DNA of 64,000 nt from Ensifer aridi. GTDB lineage: Bacteria > Pseudomonadota > Alphaproteobacteria > Rhizobiales > Rhizobiaceae. The notes below the pieces were generated by a model. The model was not told the origin of the DNA and made no database searches. It saw only the letters and a program-made list of their open reading frames with translations. A program made the translations under genes and the position numbers. The stretch covers positions 1 through 64,000 of the forward strand of contig NZ_LUAV01000037.1 in assembly GCF_002078505.1 (NCBI RefSeq), in the 5' to 3' direction. This document shows, one piece after another, positions 7,641 through 15,991 of the stretch (position 1 is its first letter; each line of letters opens with the position of its first letter).

Positions 7641-8669
7641 TTGCGCACTTTTCTCAACACGACCGCGATGGCGGTCCTCGCAACTACACTTTTTGCCGGC
7701 GCGGCCAGTGCCGCGACGGAAAACCCCTTCCGCTGCAAGCCGGGCGAAAAATATGTGATGAACGTAATGGTGTCCGGCGTCGAATACTGGTTCCCGGTCT
7801 ACGAGATGTTCAAGCAGGCCGGCCAGCAATTCGGCTGCGAGACGGAATACACCGGAACGCCGGAATACGACGTCAACAAGCAGATTGCCACCTTCGACCA
7901 GGCGCTTGCTCAGAACCCGGCCGGTATCCTGGTCCATCCGATGAACTCCGATCCGTTCATTGAACCGATCAATCGGGCGATCGACCAGGGCACTGCGGTC
8001 GTCACCTTCGCCGCGGACTCGCCGCTTTCGAAGCGCATTTCCTACATCACCTCCGACAACACCCGCGAAGGCATCTATGCCGCCGACAAGATCGCCGAGA
8101 AGCTCGGCGGCAAGGGCGAATACGCGGTGCTCGAGAACCCGGGCCAGGACAACCACGACAAGCGCATCGCCGCCTTCATCGCCCGCATGGAGGAGAAGTG
8201 GCCCGACATGAAGCTCGTCGGCCGGGCCGCCTCCAACCAGGACCCGAACAAGGCGTATCAGGGTTTGATGAGCATCATCCAGGCCAACCCGAACCTCGGC
8301 GCCGTCTTCATGCCTGAGGCCAATTCCGCTATCGGCGCGGCGCAGGCGAACAAGGAGACGGGCGGCAAGGTCCTCGTCATGTGCGCCGACGTCAATGCCA
8401 ATATCCTCGACATGATAAAGGCGGGGGAGGTTTTCGGTTCGATCAACCCGAACCAGGGGATGCAGGGCTATATGGGCTTCCTGCTGCTGTGGCTCGCCAA
8501 GCACCCGGACCTGATTGACCCGATGAACGACGCCAAGCGCTCCGGCTTCAATCCGATGAGCATTCCCGTCGTCGACAACGGACTCTCGATCGTCACGGCC
8601 GAAAACGCAGACGACTTCTACTGGGACAAATACCTGAAGCGCCGCGGCACCAAGGGTATCGAGGAGTAG
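7641..8669 (+). CDS. Periplasmic sugar-binding protein (Rbs/CUT2 type)
   Basis: First gene of the catabolic operon: a 342-residue periplasmic solute-binding protein of the peripla_BP_4 (ribose/AI-2) class. I chose TTG 7641 because GAGGAGGA lies just upstream; this gives a clean signal peptide (LRTFLNTTAMAVLATTLFAGAASA), while the frame upstream adds a non-signal N-terminus. The mature protein has the usual two-lobe pattern, with PAGILVHPMNSDPF and AGEVFGSINPNQGMQGYMG. The segment matching the AI-2-contacting loop of LsrB does not carry the LsrB pattern as I remember it, so AI-2 binding is not supported. The ligand is unknown, probably a small sugar or polyol. It is followed by a strong stem-loop (8679-8710) and the ATPase gene. 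Confidence 0.9.
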   Translation: MRTFLNTTAMAVLATTLFAGAASAATENPFRCKPGEKYVMNVMVSGVEYWFPVYEMFKQAGQQFGCETEYTGTPEYDVNKQIATFDQALAQNPAGILVHPMNSDPFIEPINRAIDQGTAVVTFAADSPLSKRISYITSDNTREGIYAADKIAEKLGGKGEYAVLENPGQDNHDKRIAAFIARMEEKWPDMKLVGRAASNQDPNKAYQGLMSIIQANPNLGAVFMPEANSAIGAAQANKETGGKVLVMCADVNANILDMIKAGEVFGSINPNQGMQGYMGFLLLWLAKHPDLIDPMNDAKRSGFNPMSIPVVDNGLSIVTAENADDFYWDKYLKRRGTKGIEE

Positions 8670-8678
8670 GGTCACGAA

Positions 8679-8710
8679 CGGCCGCCCGGAATAGAGACTT
8701 CGGGCGGCCG
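8679..8710. terminator. Intercistronic stem-loop after the binding-protein gene
   Basis: CGGCCGCCCG (8679-8688) and CGGGCGGCCG (8701-8710) form a perfect 10-base stem with a 12-base loop between the binding-protein and ATPase genes. There is no T-run. Such hairpins typically protect the upstream message or partly terminate transcription, giving more binding protein than transporter. Confidence 0.6.
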
Positions 8711-8731
8711 ACGAGGCGAGAGGGGGTTGTG

Positions 8732-10273
8732 ATGGCGTCAGGGACCGTGCTGGAGATCCGCAATGTCGGCAAGCATTTCGGAGCCGTGAAGGCGTTGACA
8801 GCTGTGAACTTTCAGCTCGAGCGCGGCGAGGTCCACGCGCTTTGCGGCGAGAATGGTGCCGGCAAGTCGACGTTGATGAATATCATCGCCGGCGTGCTGC
8901 AGCCTTCCGAGGGGGAAATCCTCGTCGACGGGACGCCGGTGAAGATCCCCTCGCCTGCGGCCGCGCAATCGCTCGGCATCGGCCTTGTCCATCAGGAGAT
9001 TGCGCTCTGCCCGGATGCCACGGTTGCGGAAAACATGTTCATGGCGGCGACGAACCGCCGACGCTCGGCTCTGATGAACTACCGCAAGCTGGAGCGCGAT
9101 GCGCAGGCGGTGATGAACCGCCTCGCGCCGATCGACGTGCGCCAGAGGGTCGGTGACCTGCCGATCTCCAGCCAGCAGCTCGTCGAGATCGCCAAGGCGC
9201 TGACTCTCGATTGCCGTTTGCTTATCCTTGACGAGCCGACGGCGGCGCTGACGGAGGCCGAAGCGCAGGTGCTCTTCGGCATCGTCCGCGACCTCAAGGC
9301 GCGCGGCGTCTCGATCATCTATATCAGTCACCGCATGGCGGAGGTGTTCAGCCTTTGCGATCGCGTGACCGTATTCCGCGACGGCCGCTATGTCTCGACT
9401 GAGAAGGTTGCGGACGTGACCCCTGAGGACGTGGTGCGCCTTATGGTCGGCCGCGAGATCACCCAGCTTTATCCGGAAAAGCAGCAAGCCTCCGAACGCG
9501 CGGGCGAGCCTATCCTTGCGGTCCGAGATCTTGGCGACGGCGCACGCTTCCGCGACATAAGCTTCGAGCTTCGCCGTGGCGAGATCCTCGGTGTCGGTGG
9601 CTTGATCGGCTCAGGGCGCACCGAGATCGCTGAAGGCATCTGTGCGTTGCGGCCGGTCACGCATGGCGAAATCCGGCTACACGATAAACCGCTTCGGCTG
9701 CGCCGCTATTCCGACGCGGCGAAGGCCGGCATCGCCTATCTGTCGGAGGATCGGAAGGGATCCGGCGTTTTTCTCGATCTTTCCATTGCGCAGAACATTG
9801 CCGTCCTCGACCTCAAGGTGCTGACCGCTTTCGGTCTGCTCAACACCCGCAGGGAAAGGGCTCTGGCCGAGGAGCTGACCCGCAGGCTTGGCGTGCGGAT
9901 GGGCGGTGTCGACATGCCTGTCTCCTCCCTCTCGGGCGGTAACCAGCAGAAGGTCGCGATCGCCAAGCAACTGGCCGTCCATCCGAAGGTGATCCTGATG
10001 GACGAGCCTACCCGCGGCATCGACGTCGGCGCGAAGTCGGAAATCCACCGGTTGCTGCGCGAGCTTGCGCGCGCGGGCATCGGCATCCTGGTGATCTCAT
10101 CGGAACTGCCGGAGCTCATCGGCCTCTGTGATCGGGTCCTGGTGGTGCACGAGGGCCGGATCGCCGGCGAGGTCTCGGGCGACGGCATGACGGAGGAAGC
10201 GATCATGCGGCTCGCATCCGGCATCGGCGCGGCGAACGACACGAATTTGAAGGCATCCGGGCATGCTGCCTGA
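8732..10273 (+). CDS. Sugar ABC importer ATPase, duplicated domain (RbsA type)
   Basis: A 513-residue cytoplasmic ATPase with two fused ABC domains, as in RbsA, XylG and LsrA. Domain 1 has a canonical Walker A (GENGAGKST), QQLVEIAKAL in the signature region and Walker B LLILDEPTAAL. Domain 2 has the degenerate Walker A GLIGSGRTE usual for this family, the signature LSGGNQQK and Walker B ILMDEPTRGID. It energises the importer formed with the permease at 10293 and the binding protein at 7641. GTG 8729 and ATG 8732 are both possible starts; I use the ATG. Confidence 0.93.
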   Translation: MASGTVLEIRNVGKHFGAVKALTAVNFQLERGEVHALCGENGAGKSTLMNIIAGVLQPSEGEILVDGTPVKIPSPAAAQSLGIGLVHQEIALCPDATVAENMFMAATNRRRSALMNYRKLERDAQAVMNRLAPIDVRQRVGDLPISSQQLVEIAKALTLDCRLLILDEPTAALTEAEAQVLFGIVRDLKARGVSIIYISHRMAEVFSLCDRVTVFRDGRYVSTEKVADVTPEDVVRLMVGREITQLYPEKQQASERAGEPILAVRDLGDGARFRDISFELRRGEILGVGGLIGSGRTEIAEGICALRPVTHGEIRLHDKPLRLRRYSDAAKAGIAYLSEDRKGSGVFLDLSIAQNIAVLDLKVLTAFGLLNTRRERALAEELTRRLGVRMGGVDMPVSSLSGGNQQKVAIAKQLAVHPKVILMDEPTRGIDVGAKSEIHRLLRELARAGIGILVISSELPELIGLCDRVLVVHEGRIAGEVSGDGMTEEAIMRLASGIGAANDTNLKASGHAA

Positions 10274-10292
10274 GGAAGCAGGAGACAGGGCT

Positions 10293-11285
10293 ATGGCAGT
10301 CGACACATTGGCGGTCGCGGGCGAAACGCGCACGCCGACATGGAAACGGATCGGCACGATGCGCGAGGCTGGGTTGATCGCGATCATCCTGGCGCTCTGC
10401 GTCGTTATGAGCTTCGCCTCGCCGCATTTCCTCACGCTCGGCAATTTCCGGGCGATGCTGATGTCCTTCTCGGTCGAGGGTATCGTCGTCGTGGGCATGA
10501 CGATCCTGCTAATCGTCGGCGGCATCGACCTTTCGGTCGGCTCCGTCGTCTGCTTCTCGATGGTGCTCTCCGGCTCACTATTCCTGATTGGTCTCGATCC
10601 CTGGACGGCGTCACTCGTCGGCATTCTCGCAAGCGCCGCCATCGGCTGCATCATGGGCTTCTTCGTCACCGTCGTGGGGCTCAATCATTTCATCACCTCG
10701 CTTGCGGCCATGGTGATCGTGCGCGGCCTCTGCCTCGTCATCACCAAGGGCACGCCGCTATCGCTCTTCACCTTGCCGCCGGAATTCAAGGCGATCGGCC
10801 AGGGCACGTTCTTCGGCGTCCCCTATGTGATCCTGATCTTTATCGCCGTCGTCGTCGCCTTCGATTTCCTGCTGCGCCGGGCGACCGCCTTCCGCAAGGT
10901 GTTCTACACCGGCAGCAACGAGAAGGCCGCGCTCTACTCCGGGATCAGGACGAAAGAAGTTAAGTTCTGGGTGACGGTGCTGTGCGCCACGCTCTCGGGA
11001 GTCGCCGGTGCCATCTACATGTCGCGCTTCGGCGCGGCGACGCCAACCTTCGGCGTCGGCATGGAGCTCAACATCATCGCCGCGGCGGTGATCGGCGGAG
11101 CTTCGCTCAACGGCGGATCGGGCACGATCCTCGGCGCCATTCTCGGCATCGCTCTTCTATCGGTGGTGACGAGCTCCCTGATCCTGCTCGACGTCTCCGT
11201 CTACTGGCAGGATATGATCAAGGGCTGCATACTGCTGGCCGCCGTTTCGATCGATCATTTGCTGCACAAGCGGAAGGCCGCCTGA
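10293..11285 (+). CDS. Sugar ABC importer permease (RbsC type)
   Basis: A 330-residue inner-membrane permease of the BPD_transp_2 (CUT2) family with about eight to ten hydrophobic segments. The family signature GGIDLSVGSVV and the C-terminal AAAVIGGASLNGGSGTILG are clear. ATG 10293 follows AGGAGACAGGG; an ATG at 10263 overlaps the ATPase stop and would add ten residues. Only one permease is encoded, so it probably forms a homodimer, unlike the LsrC/LsrD pair of AI-2 importers. Confidence 0.92.
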   Translation: MAVDTLAVAGETRTPTWKRIGTMREAGLIAIILALCVVMSFASPHFLTLGNFRAMLMSFSVEGIVVVGMTILLIVGGIDLSVGSVVCFSMVLSGSLFLIGLDPWTASLVGILASAAIGCIMGFFVTVVGLNHFITSLAAMVIVRGLCLVITKGTPLSLFTLPPEFKAIGQGTFFGVPYVILIFIAVVVAFDFLLRRATAFRKVFYTGSNEKAALYSGIRTKEVKFWVTVLCATLSGVAGAIYMSRFGAATPTFGVGMELNIIAAAVIGGASLNGGSGTILGAILGIALLSVVTSSLILLDVSVYWQDMIKGCILLAAVSIDHLLHKRKAA

Positions 11286-11286
11286 T

Positions 11287-12288
11287 ATGCCGAACGCCAA
11301 ACCGAAATCCGCGTCCGCCCCTCGCGAAGAGATCGTCATCGCAAGGCAGATGCACCAGGCCCTCGTGCTTCACTTTCTGGAAGGCCTGACGCAGGCGCAG
11401 ATCGCCGATCAGCTCGGCATCTCACACGCGACCGTCAACCGCCTGATCAAACGTGGTCGCCAGCTCGGCCTCGTCGAAATCAAGATCAAGTCGCCGGTCG
11501 AGCCGCTAGTGGAAATCGAGGAGCAATTGCTGGCGCTCGGCGGCATCAGGCGCGCGGTGGTCGTGCCGACAGTGTCCGAGAACCCCCAGATCGCTCTGCA
11601 GGCGGTCGGCGAGGCTGCAGCGAGATTGATGATCGAGGAGATCGCCGACGGCGATACGATCTGCATCACCGGCGGCAAGGGCGTTAGCGCCGTCGTTGCG
11701 GGCCTGCAGCCGCCGCGACGCTTCGACATAGAGGTCATACCGGCGACCGGCTGCGTCCAGGGCAAACACTACACCGACGTCAACCACGTCTCCACGCTCA
11801 TGGCAGACAGGCTCGGCGGGCGCTCGTTCCAGATCCACGCGCCGCTCTTTGCTGACAGCGAAGCGGAACGGAGAATGCTGCTCGGGATGCGCTCGGTCGC
11901 GGACGTCTTCAAACGGGCGCGAGAGGCGAAGGTGGCGGTGGTCGGCATCGGCTCAATCCTGTCGGACGACTCCAGCTATTACGACCTGCACCCGTCTTCC
12001 AGTACGGACCGCGAGGCGATCGAGCGATCCGGCGCATCCTGCGAACTGCTGGCGCATCTGCTCAACGACCATGGACGCGTCTGCGACTACAGCCTCAACC
12101 GGCGCCTCGTTTCGCTGACGCTCTCCGAATTCGCCTCGATCCCGACGAAGATCGGAGTGGCGAGCGGACCAACCAAGGCTGGCCCGATCTTAAGCGTCAT
12201 GCGCGGCAATCATCTGGACACGCTCGTCACGGATCAGGCGACGGGTGCGCGCATTCTCGAACTGGGCAAAGGCGGAGAGCATCCATGA
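11287..12288 (+). CDS. SorC/DeoR-family sugar-sensing transcription regulator
   Basis: A 333-residue regulator. The N-terminal helix-turn-helix (about residues 35-60, TQAQIADQLGISHATVNRLIKRG) is followed by a SorC-type sugar-phosphate sensor domain with the TGGKGVSAVV glycine turn and VVGIGSILSDDSSYYD. LsrR and EryD belong to this family and respond to phosphorylated ligands made by the pathway kinase. It starts one base after the permease stop, inside the operon, and its stop overlaps the next start (ATGA). It probably binds the GAAATATATT boxes at 7479-7509 and is released by the kinase product; that is inference. Confidence 0.9.
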   Translation: MPNAKPKSASAPREEIVIARQMHQALVLHFLEGLTQAQIADQLGISHATVNRLIKRGRQLGLVEIKIKSPVEPLVEIEEQLLALGGIRRAVVVPTVSENPQIALQAVGEAAARLMIEEIADGDTICITGGKGVSAVVAGLQPPRRFDIEVIPATGCVQGKHYTDVNHVSTLMADRLGGRSFQIHAPLFADSEAERRMLLGMRSVADVFKRAREAKVAVVGIGSILSDDSSYYDLHPSSSTDREAIERSGASCELLAHLLNDHGRVCDYSLNRRLVSLTLSEFASIPTKIGVASGPTKAGPILSVMRGNHLDTLVTDQATGARILELGKGGEHP

Positions 12289-13280
12289 ACGGACAACAAG
12301 TGATACGGGAGATCGGCCGCTCCGGCGTCGCGGCCTCCGCCGTCGGCCTCGGCACCTGGGCGATCGGCGGCTGGATGTGGGGTGGTACGGACGAACGGGA
12401 ATCGATCGCCGCGATCCAGGCCTCACTCGACGCCGGCGTGACCCTGATCGACACCGCCCCGGCCTATGGTCTTGGGCGGGCCGAAGAGATCGTCGGCAGG
12501 GCGGTCGCGGGGCGCCGCGACAAGGCGGTGATCGCAACGAAGTGCGGGCTCGTCTGGCACACCGGGCAGGGCAACCACTTCTTCGACCAGGACGGCAAGC
12601 CCGTACATCGCTATCTCGGCCGAGAGTCGATCTTTCACGAGGTCGAGCAGAGTCTCAAGCGGCTCGGAACCGACTACATCGACCTCTACATCACCCATTG
12701 GCAGGACCCGACGACGCCGATCGAGGAAACCATGCGGGCGCTCGAGGATCTGCGCGCCGCCGGCAAGATCCGCGCGATCGGCGCAAGCAACGTGAACCGC
12801 GAAGAGCTGGAGACGTATGTGAAGATCGGCGGGCTCGACGCTATCCAGGAACGGTTCAGTATGATCGATCGAGAGATCGAGGCGGAACTCTTGCCGATCA
12901 CCACGGGCAATCGGGTCTCTACGCTCAGCTATTCTTCGCTGGCTCTGGGGCTGCTTTCAGGCACGATCGGGCCGGAGCGCGTCTTTTCCGGCGACGACCA
13001 GCGCAGGGACAATCCGCGTTTCTCTGTTGCGAACCGAGAGAAGGTGCTGAGTTTCGCCGAGACGATCCGCCCGGTCGCGGAAAGGCATGAGGCCACGATC
13101 GCACAGATCGTTATCGCCTGGACGCTGGCGCAGCCCGGCATCACCTTCGCGCTCTGCGGCGCTCGCAATCCGGCCCAGGCTCTCGACAATGCGCGGGCGG
13201 GGACGATCCGGCTAAGCGAGGACGACCTCACGGCAATCGATGCGGCAATAGCGGCGAAACTGGCGAACATGGATAGCTAA
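12285..13280 (+). CDS. Aldo/keto reductase
   Basis: A 331-residue NAD(P)H-dependent oxidoreductase of the aldo-keto reductase superfamily (YajO/IolS-like branch). The catalytic tetrad is present: Asp56 and Tyr61 in TLIDTAPAYGLGRAEE, Lys86 in VIATKCG and His138 in YITHWQDP. The cofactor region near IRAIGASNV and the C-terminal segment FALCGARNPAQALDNA are typical. It overlaps the regulator stop and lies 12 bases before the GlpD-like gene. It may interconvert an aldehyde and alcohol, or a keto sugar and polyol, in the same pathway. The substrate is not predictable. Confidence 0.9.
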   Translation: MNGQQVIREIGRSGVAASAVGLGTWAIGGWMWGGTDERESIAAIQASLDAGVTLIDTAPAYGLGRAEEIVGRAVAGRRDKAVIATKCGLVWHTGQGNHFFDQDGKPVHRYLGRESIFHEVEQSLKRLGTDYIDLYITHWQDPTTPIEETMRALEDLRAAGKIRAIGASNVNREELETYVKIGGLDAIQERFSMIDREIEAELLPITTGNRVSTLSYSSLALGLLSGTIGPERVFSGDDQRRDNPRFSVANREKVLSFAETIRPVAERHEATIAQIVIAWTLAQPGITFALCGARNPAQALDNARAGTIRLSEDDLTAIDAAIAAKLANMDS

Positions 13281-13292
13281 CGGACCGCCATC

Positions 13293-15026
13293 ATGACAAG
13301 AAAAGAGACTTTGGACGGGCTTCGCCAAAGCCCGAAGGTGGACGTTTGCGTCCTCGGCGGCGGCATCAATGGGCTCAGCGTCTTTCGCGAGCTCGCGCTG
13401 CAGGGCCTGCGCGTTCTCCTGGTCGAGAAGCACGACTACTGCTCGGGCGCGAGCGCGGCACTTTCACGGATGGTGCATGGGGGGCTGCGTTATCTCGAAA
13501 ATGGTGAGTTCACCCTGGTGAAGGAGTCGCTCGTCGAGCGGGACCGGCTGCTCAGGAACGCCCCGCACCTCGTGGCGCCGCTGCCGACGACCGTACCGGT
13601 CTTCGACACTTTTTCCGGCCTCGCCAACGGCATCGTCCGTTTCCTCGGCTTGAGCCGCCGGCCAAGCCGGCGCGGAGCGGTCGCGATCAAGGCCGGGCTC
13701 TCGATCTACGACTTGCTGACGCGCAAGCGAGCGCTGATGCCGCGGCACCGCTTCCGCGGTCGGCGTGCAACCCTTGCCAAATGGCCGGCGCTCAACCCGC
13801 GGATCCGCAGTTCCGCCACCTATTACGACGCGTGGGTCAGTCATCCCGAACGGATCGGTATCGAGCTCCTCCAGGATGGGCTGTCTGCCTCGACGGAAGC
13901 GGCGGCGGTCAATTACGCCGAGCTGCGCAGAAGCGAGACCGGCGGCTACGTCGTGGTGGACCGCATTGACGGGCTCAGCGTGGAGGTCGAGCCCAAGCTG
14001 ATCGTGAACGCGACCGGCGGCTGGATCGATATCACCAATGGCGCGCTCCTGCCGCCCGATCGCCGCGGCGCCCCGCTGATGGGAGGGACGAAGGGATCGC
14101 ATCTCATCATCGACAATGCCAGGCTGCGCGACGCACTCGGGGATCACATGATCTACTACGAGAACGAGGACGGGCGCATCTGCATCCTTTTCCCCTACCT
14201 CGGCAAAGTGCTGGTCGGCTCCACCGATATTCGGGTCGACGATCCCGAGACGGTCCGCTGCGAGGCGGAGGAGCGCGACTACATTTTGCAGTCGCTCGCC
14301 TTCGTCCTGCCGGGGATGGAGATCAAGCGCGAGGAAATCGTCTTCCAGTTCTCCGGCGTGCGGCCGCTTCCGGCCAGCAGCGACAGCTTCACCGGCCGCA
14401 TTCCGCGCGATCATTTCTGCACCCTGCTCGAGAATTCGGGGGCACCGGTCATCTGCATGATCGGCGGCAAATGGACGACGTTCCGCTCTTTCGGCGAACT
14501 CGCGGCCGACACCGCGCTGAAGAGACTCGGCCGTCCGCGCCGCATCTCGACTGCAGACTGCCCCATCGGCGGCGGACGCCAGTTTCCGGCCGACCGCGCG
14601 AGCTGGATTGCCGCGCTCGCCGATCGCTCCGGCCTTGCGCAACCGCGCGTCGCCGGATTGTTCGCGCGCTACGGAACTGACGCGGCGAAGGTAGCGACCT
14701 TCATTAGCCAGGGAACCGATGCACCGATGCTCGGCTCTGATTACTCGGTGCGGGAAATGCTGTTCCTGATCCGCAACGAGGCGGTCGAGCATTTGGACGA
14801 CCTGCTCTTGCGTCGCACGACGCTCGCCATCTCCGGCGTGCTCTCGCTCGCCACTCTCGACGCGACACTCGACCTGTTGGCGGCGGAGAAGAGCTGGGGA
14901 GACGAGCGCCGTGCGAGCGAGCGGGCCCGCTTTCTTGCGCTGTTGCGCGATAGCCACGGCGTCGACGAGGCGATGCTTGCCGCCCGCTCACCGCAACCTG
15001 AGACCGAAGCCAGAGCGGCGGTCTGA
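13293..15026 (+). CDS. GlpD-like FAD-dependent polyol-phosphate dehydrogenase
   Basis: A 577-residue flavoprotein of the aerobic glycerol-3-phosphate dehydrogenase family. The N-terminal dinucleotide-binding motif VLGGGINGLSVFRELALQG is followed by SGASAALSRMVHGGLRYLE, a GlpD hallmark, then FPYLGKVLVGSTDIRVD and the FSGVRPLP segment. The C-terminal cap domain spans about residues 410-540. GlpD enzymes oxidise a polyol phosphate to a ketose phosphate and pass electrons to quinone at the inner membrane. Because an FGGY kinase lies in the same operon, the substrate may be a polyol phosphate other than glycerol-3-phosphate, as for EryB in erythritol catabolism. It is therefore named by family only. 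Confidence 0.9.
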   Translation: MTRKETLDGLRQSPKVDVCVLGGGINGLSVFRELALQGLRVLLVEKHDYCSGASAALSRMVHGGLRYLENGEFTLVKESLVERDRLLRNAPHLVAPLPTTVPVFDTFSGLANGIVRFLGLSRRPSRRGAVAIKAGLSIYDLLTRKRALMPRHRFRGRRATLAKWPALNPRIRSSATYYDAWVSHPERIGIELLQDGLSASTEAAAVNYAELRRSETGGYVVVDRIDGLSVEVEPKLIVNATGGWIDITNGALLPPDRRGAPLMGGTKGSHLIIDNARLRDALGDHMIYYENEDGRICILFPYLGKVLVGSTDIRVDDPETVRCEAEERDYILQSLAFVLPGMEIKREEIVFQFSGVRPLPASSDSFTGRIPRDHFCTLLENSGAPVICMIGGKWTTFRSFGELAADTALKRLGRPRRISTADCPIGGGRQFPADRASWIAALADRSGLAQPRVAGLFARYGTDAAKVATFISQGTDAPMLGSDYSVREMLFLIRNEAVEHLDDLLLRRTTLAISGVLSLATLDATLDLLAAEKSWGDERRASERARFLALLRDSHGVDEAMLAARSPQPETEARAAV

Positions 15027-15045
15027 GGTCCAACCCTTTGCAGCG

Positions 15046-15058
15046 GCCTCCCAGAGGC
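15046..15058. other. Small intercistronic hairpin
   Basis: GCCTC at 15046-15050 pairs with GAGGC at 15054-15058 in the 63-base gap between the GlpD-like and aldolase genes. It is weak, and may only shape message processing. Confidence 0.3.
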
Positions 15059-15089
15059 GGCCCGCGCAAAATATGAAGAGGAGAATGCC

Positions 15090-15932
15090 ATGAAAAACAA
15101 TCGCAAGGTGCGAATCAACCGCCTGTTTAACGGCGGACGCTGCCTGGATGTGGCGATCGATCACGGGGTCTGCAACGAACCGTCCTTCCTGAGCGGGTTG
15201 GAAGATATGGAGGGTGTGATCAGGGCGCTCGTAGGAGCCGCACCGGACGCGATCCAGATGAATTACGGCCAGGCCGACCTGCTGCAGGAACTGCCGGGCA
15301 AGGACAAGCCGGCGCTCGTCATGCGCATCGACATGGGCAATCCCTATAACCGGACCCGCCACCGCGACATGTGGGCGGTGTTGCAGAACGAGGCCGAGCC
15401 GCTGATCGGGGCGCTGCAGATGGATGCGGCGTGCGTCGTCGTCAATCTCTTCATGCTGCCGGACGAGCCGGATTTGTTCCGCCAATGCGTCCAGAACATC
15501 GCGCGCGTCCGAGCCGATTGCGAGAAATACGGCATGCCGCTGATGATCGAGCCGCTCGTCATGCAGCCGGTCACCGAGCATGGCGGCTACATGGTCGACG
15601 GCGACGCGGAGAAGATCGTCACCTTGACCCGCCTCGCCCGAGAGATGGGCGCCGACATCATCAAGGCGGACCCGACCACCCACGCGGAAGACTTCCATCG
15701 AGTCGTGGAGACAGCGCGTTGCCCGGTGCTCGTGCGCGGGGGCGGCAAGGAGGATCTCCGCGCCGTATTCGACAAGTCGGCAGCCTTGATGAAGCAGGGC
15801 GCGATGGGCATGGTCTACGGGCGCAACATCTACCAGCACTCCAATCCGAACGCCGTGGTGCGCGGATTGATGGCGATCGTGCACGAGAACGCGAGCGGCG
15901 AGGACGCCTTCGCACTTTACCGGCAAGGCTGA
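15090..15932 (+). CDS. DhnA/LsrF-type class I aldolase
   Basis: A 280-residue TIM-barrel protein of the DeoC/FbaB/LsrF aldolase family. Seen: the N-terminal LDVAIDHGV (Asp24), the likely Schiff-base lysine Lys192 in GADIIKADPTTH, the phosphate-binding VLVRGGGKED, and the C-terminal GMVYGRNIYQH. In LsrF this scaffold processes phospho-AI-2; in FbaB it cleaves fructose-1,6-bisphosphate. Here it follows a GlpD-like oxidase and precedes an FGGY kinase, so cleavage of a ketose phosphate to a triose phosphate and a small aldehyde is the simplest role. The ribosome site is GAAGAGGAG before ATG 15090. Confidence 0.88.
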   Translation: MKNNRKVRINRLFNGGRCLDVAIDHGVCNEPSFLSGLEDMEGVIRALVGAAPDAIQMNYGQADLLQELPGKDKPALVMRIDMGNPYNRTRHRDMWAVLQNEAEPLIGALQMDAACVVVNLFMLPDEPDLFRQCVQNIARVRADCEKYGMPLMIEPLVMQPVTEHGGYMVDGDAEKIVTLTRLAREMGADIIKADPTTHAEDFHRVVETARCPVLVRGGGKEDLRAVFDKSAALMKQGAMGMVYGRNIYQHSNPNAVVRGLMAIVHENASGEDAFALYRQG

Positions 15933-15991
15933 CAAGAGGCGGTAGAGGGAAAGTGTGTGCGGCCGCAACCGGACCTTGGGAGGGGTTCAGC

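Noticed and set aside
13464..14957. A long minus-strand open frame opposite the GlpD-like gene
   Set aside because: It is a codon-bias shadow; the plus-strand protein carries intact FAD and GlpD motifs.
15371..15991. Upstream extension of the FGGY kinase frame
   Set aside because: It overlaps the aldolase gene and is Arg-rich; ATG 15992 has a good ribosome site and begins the family motif.
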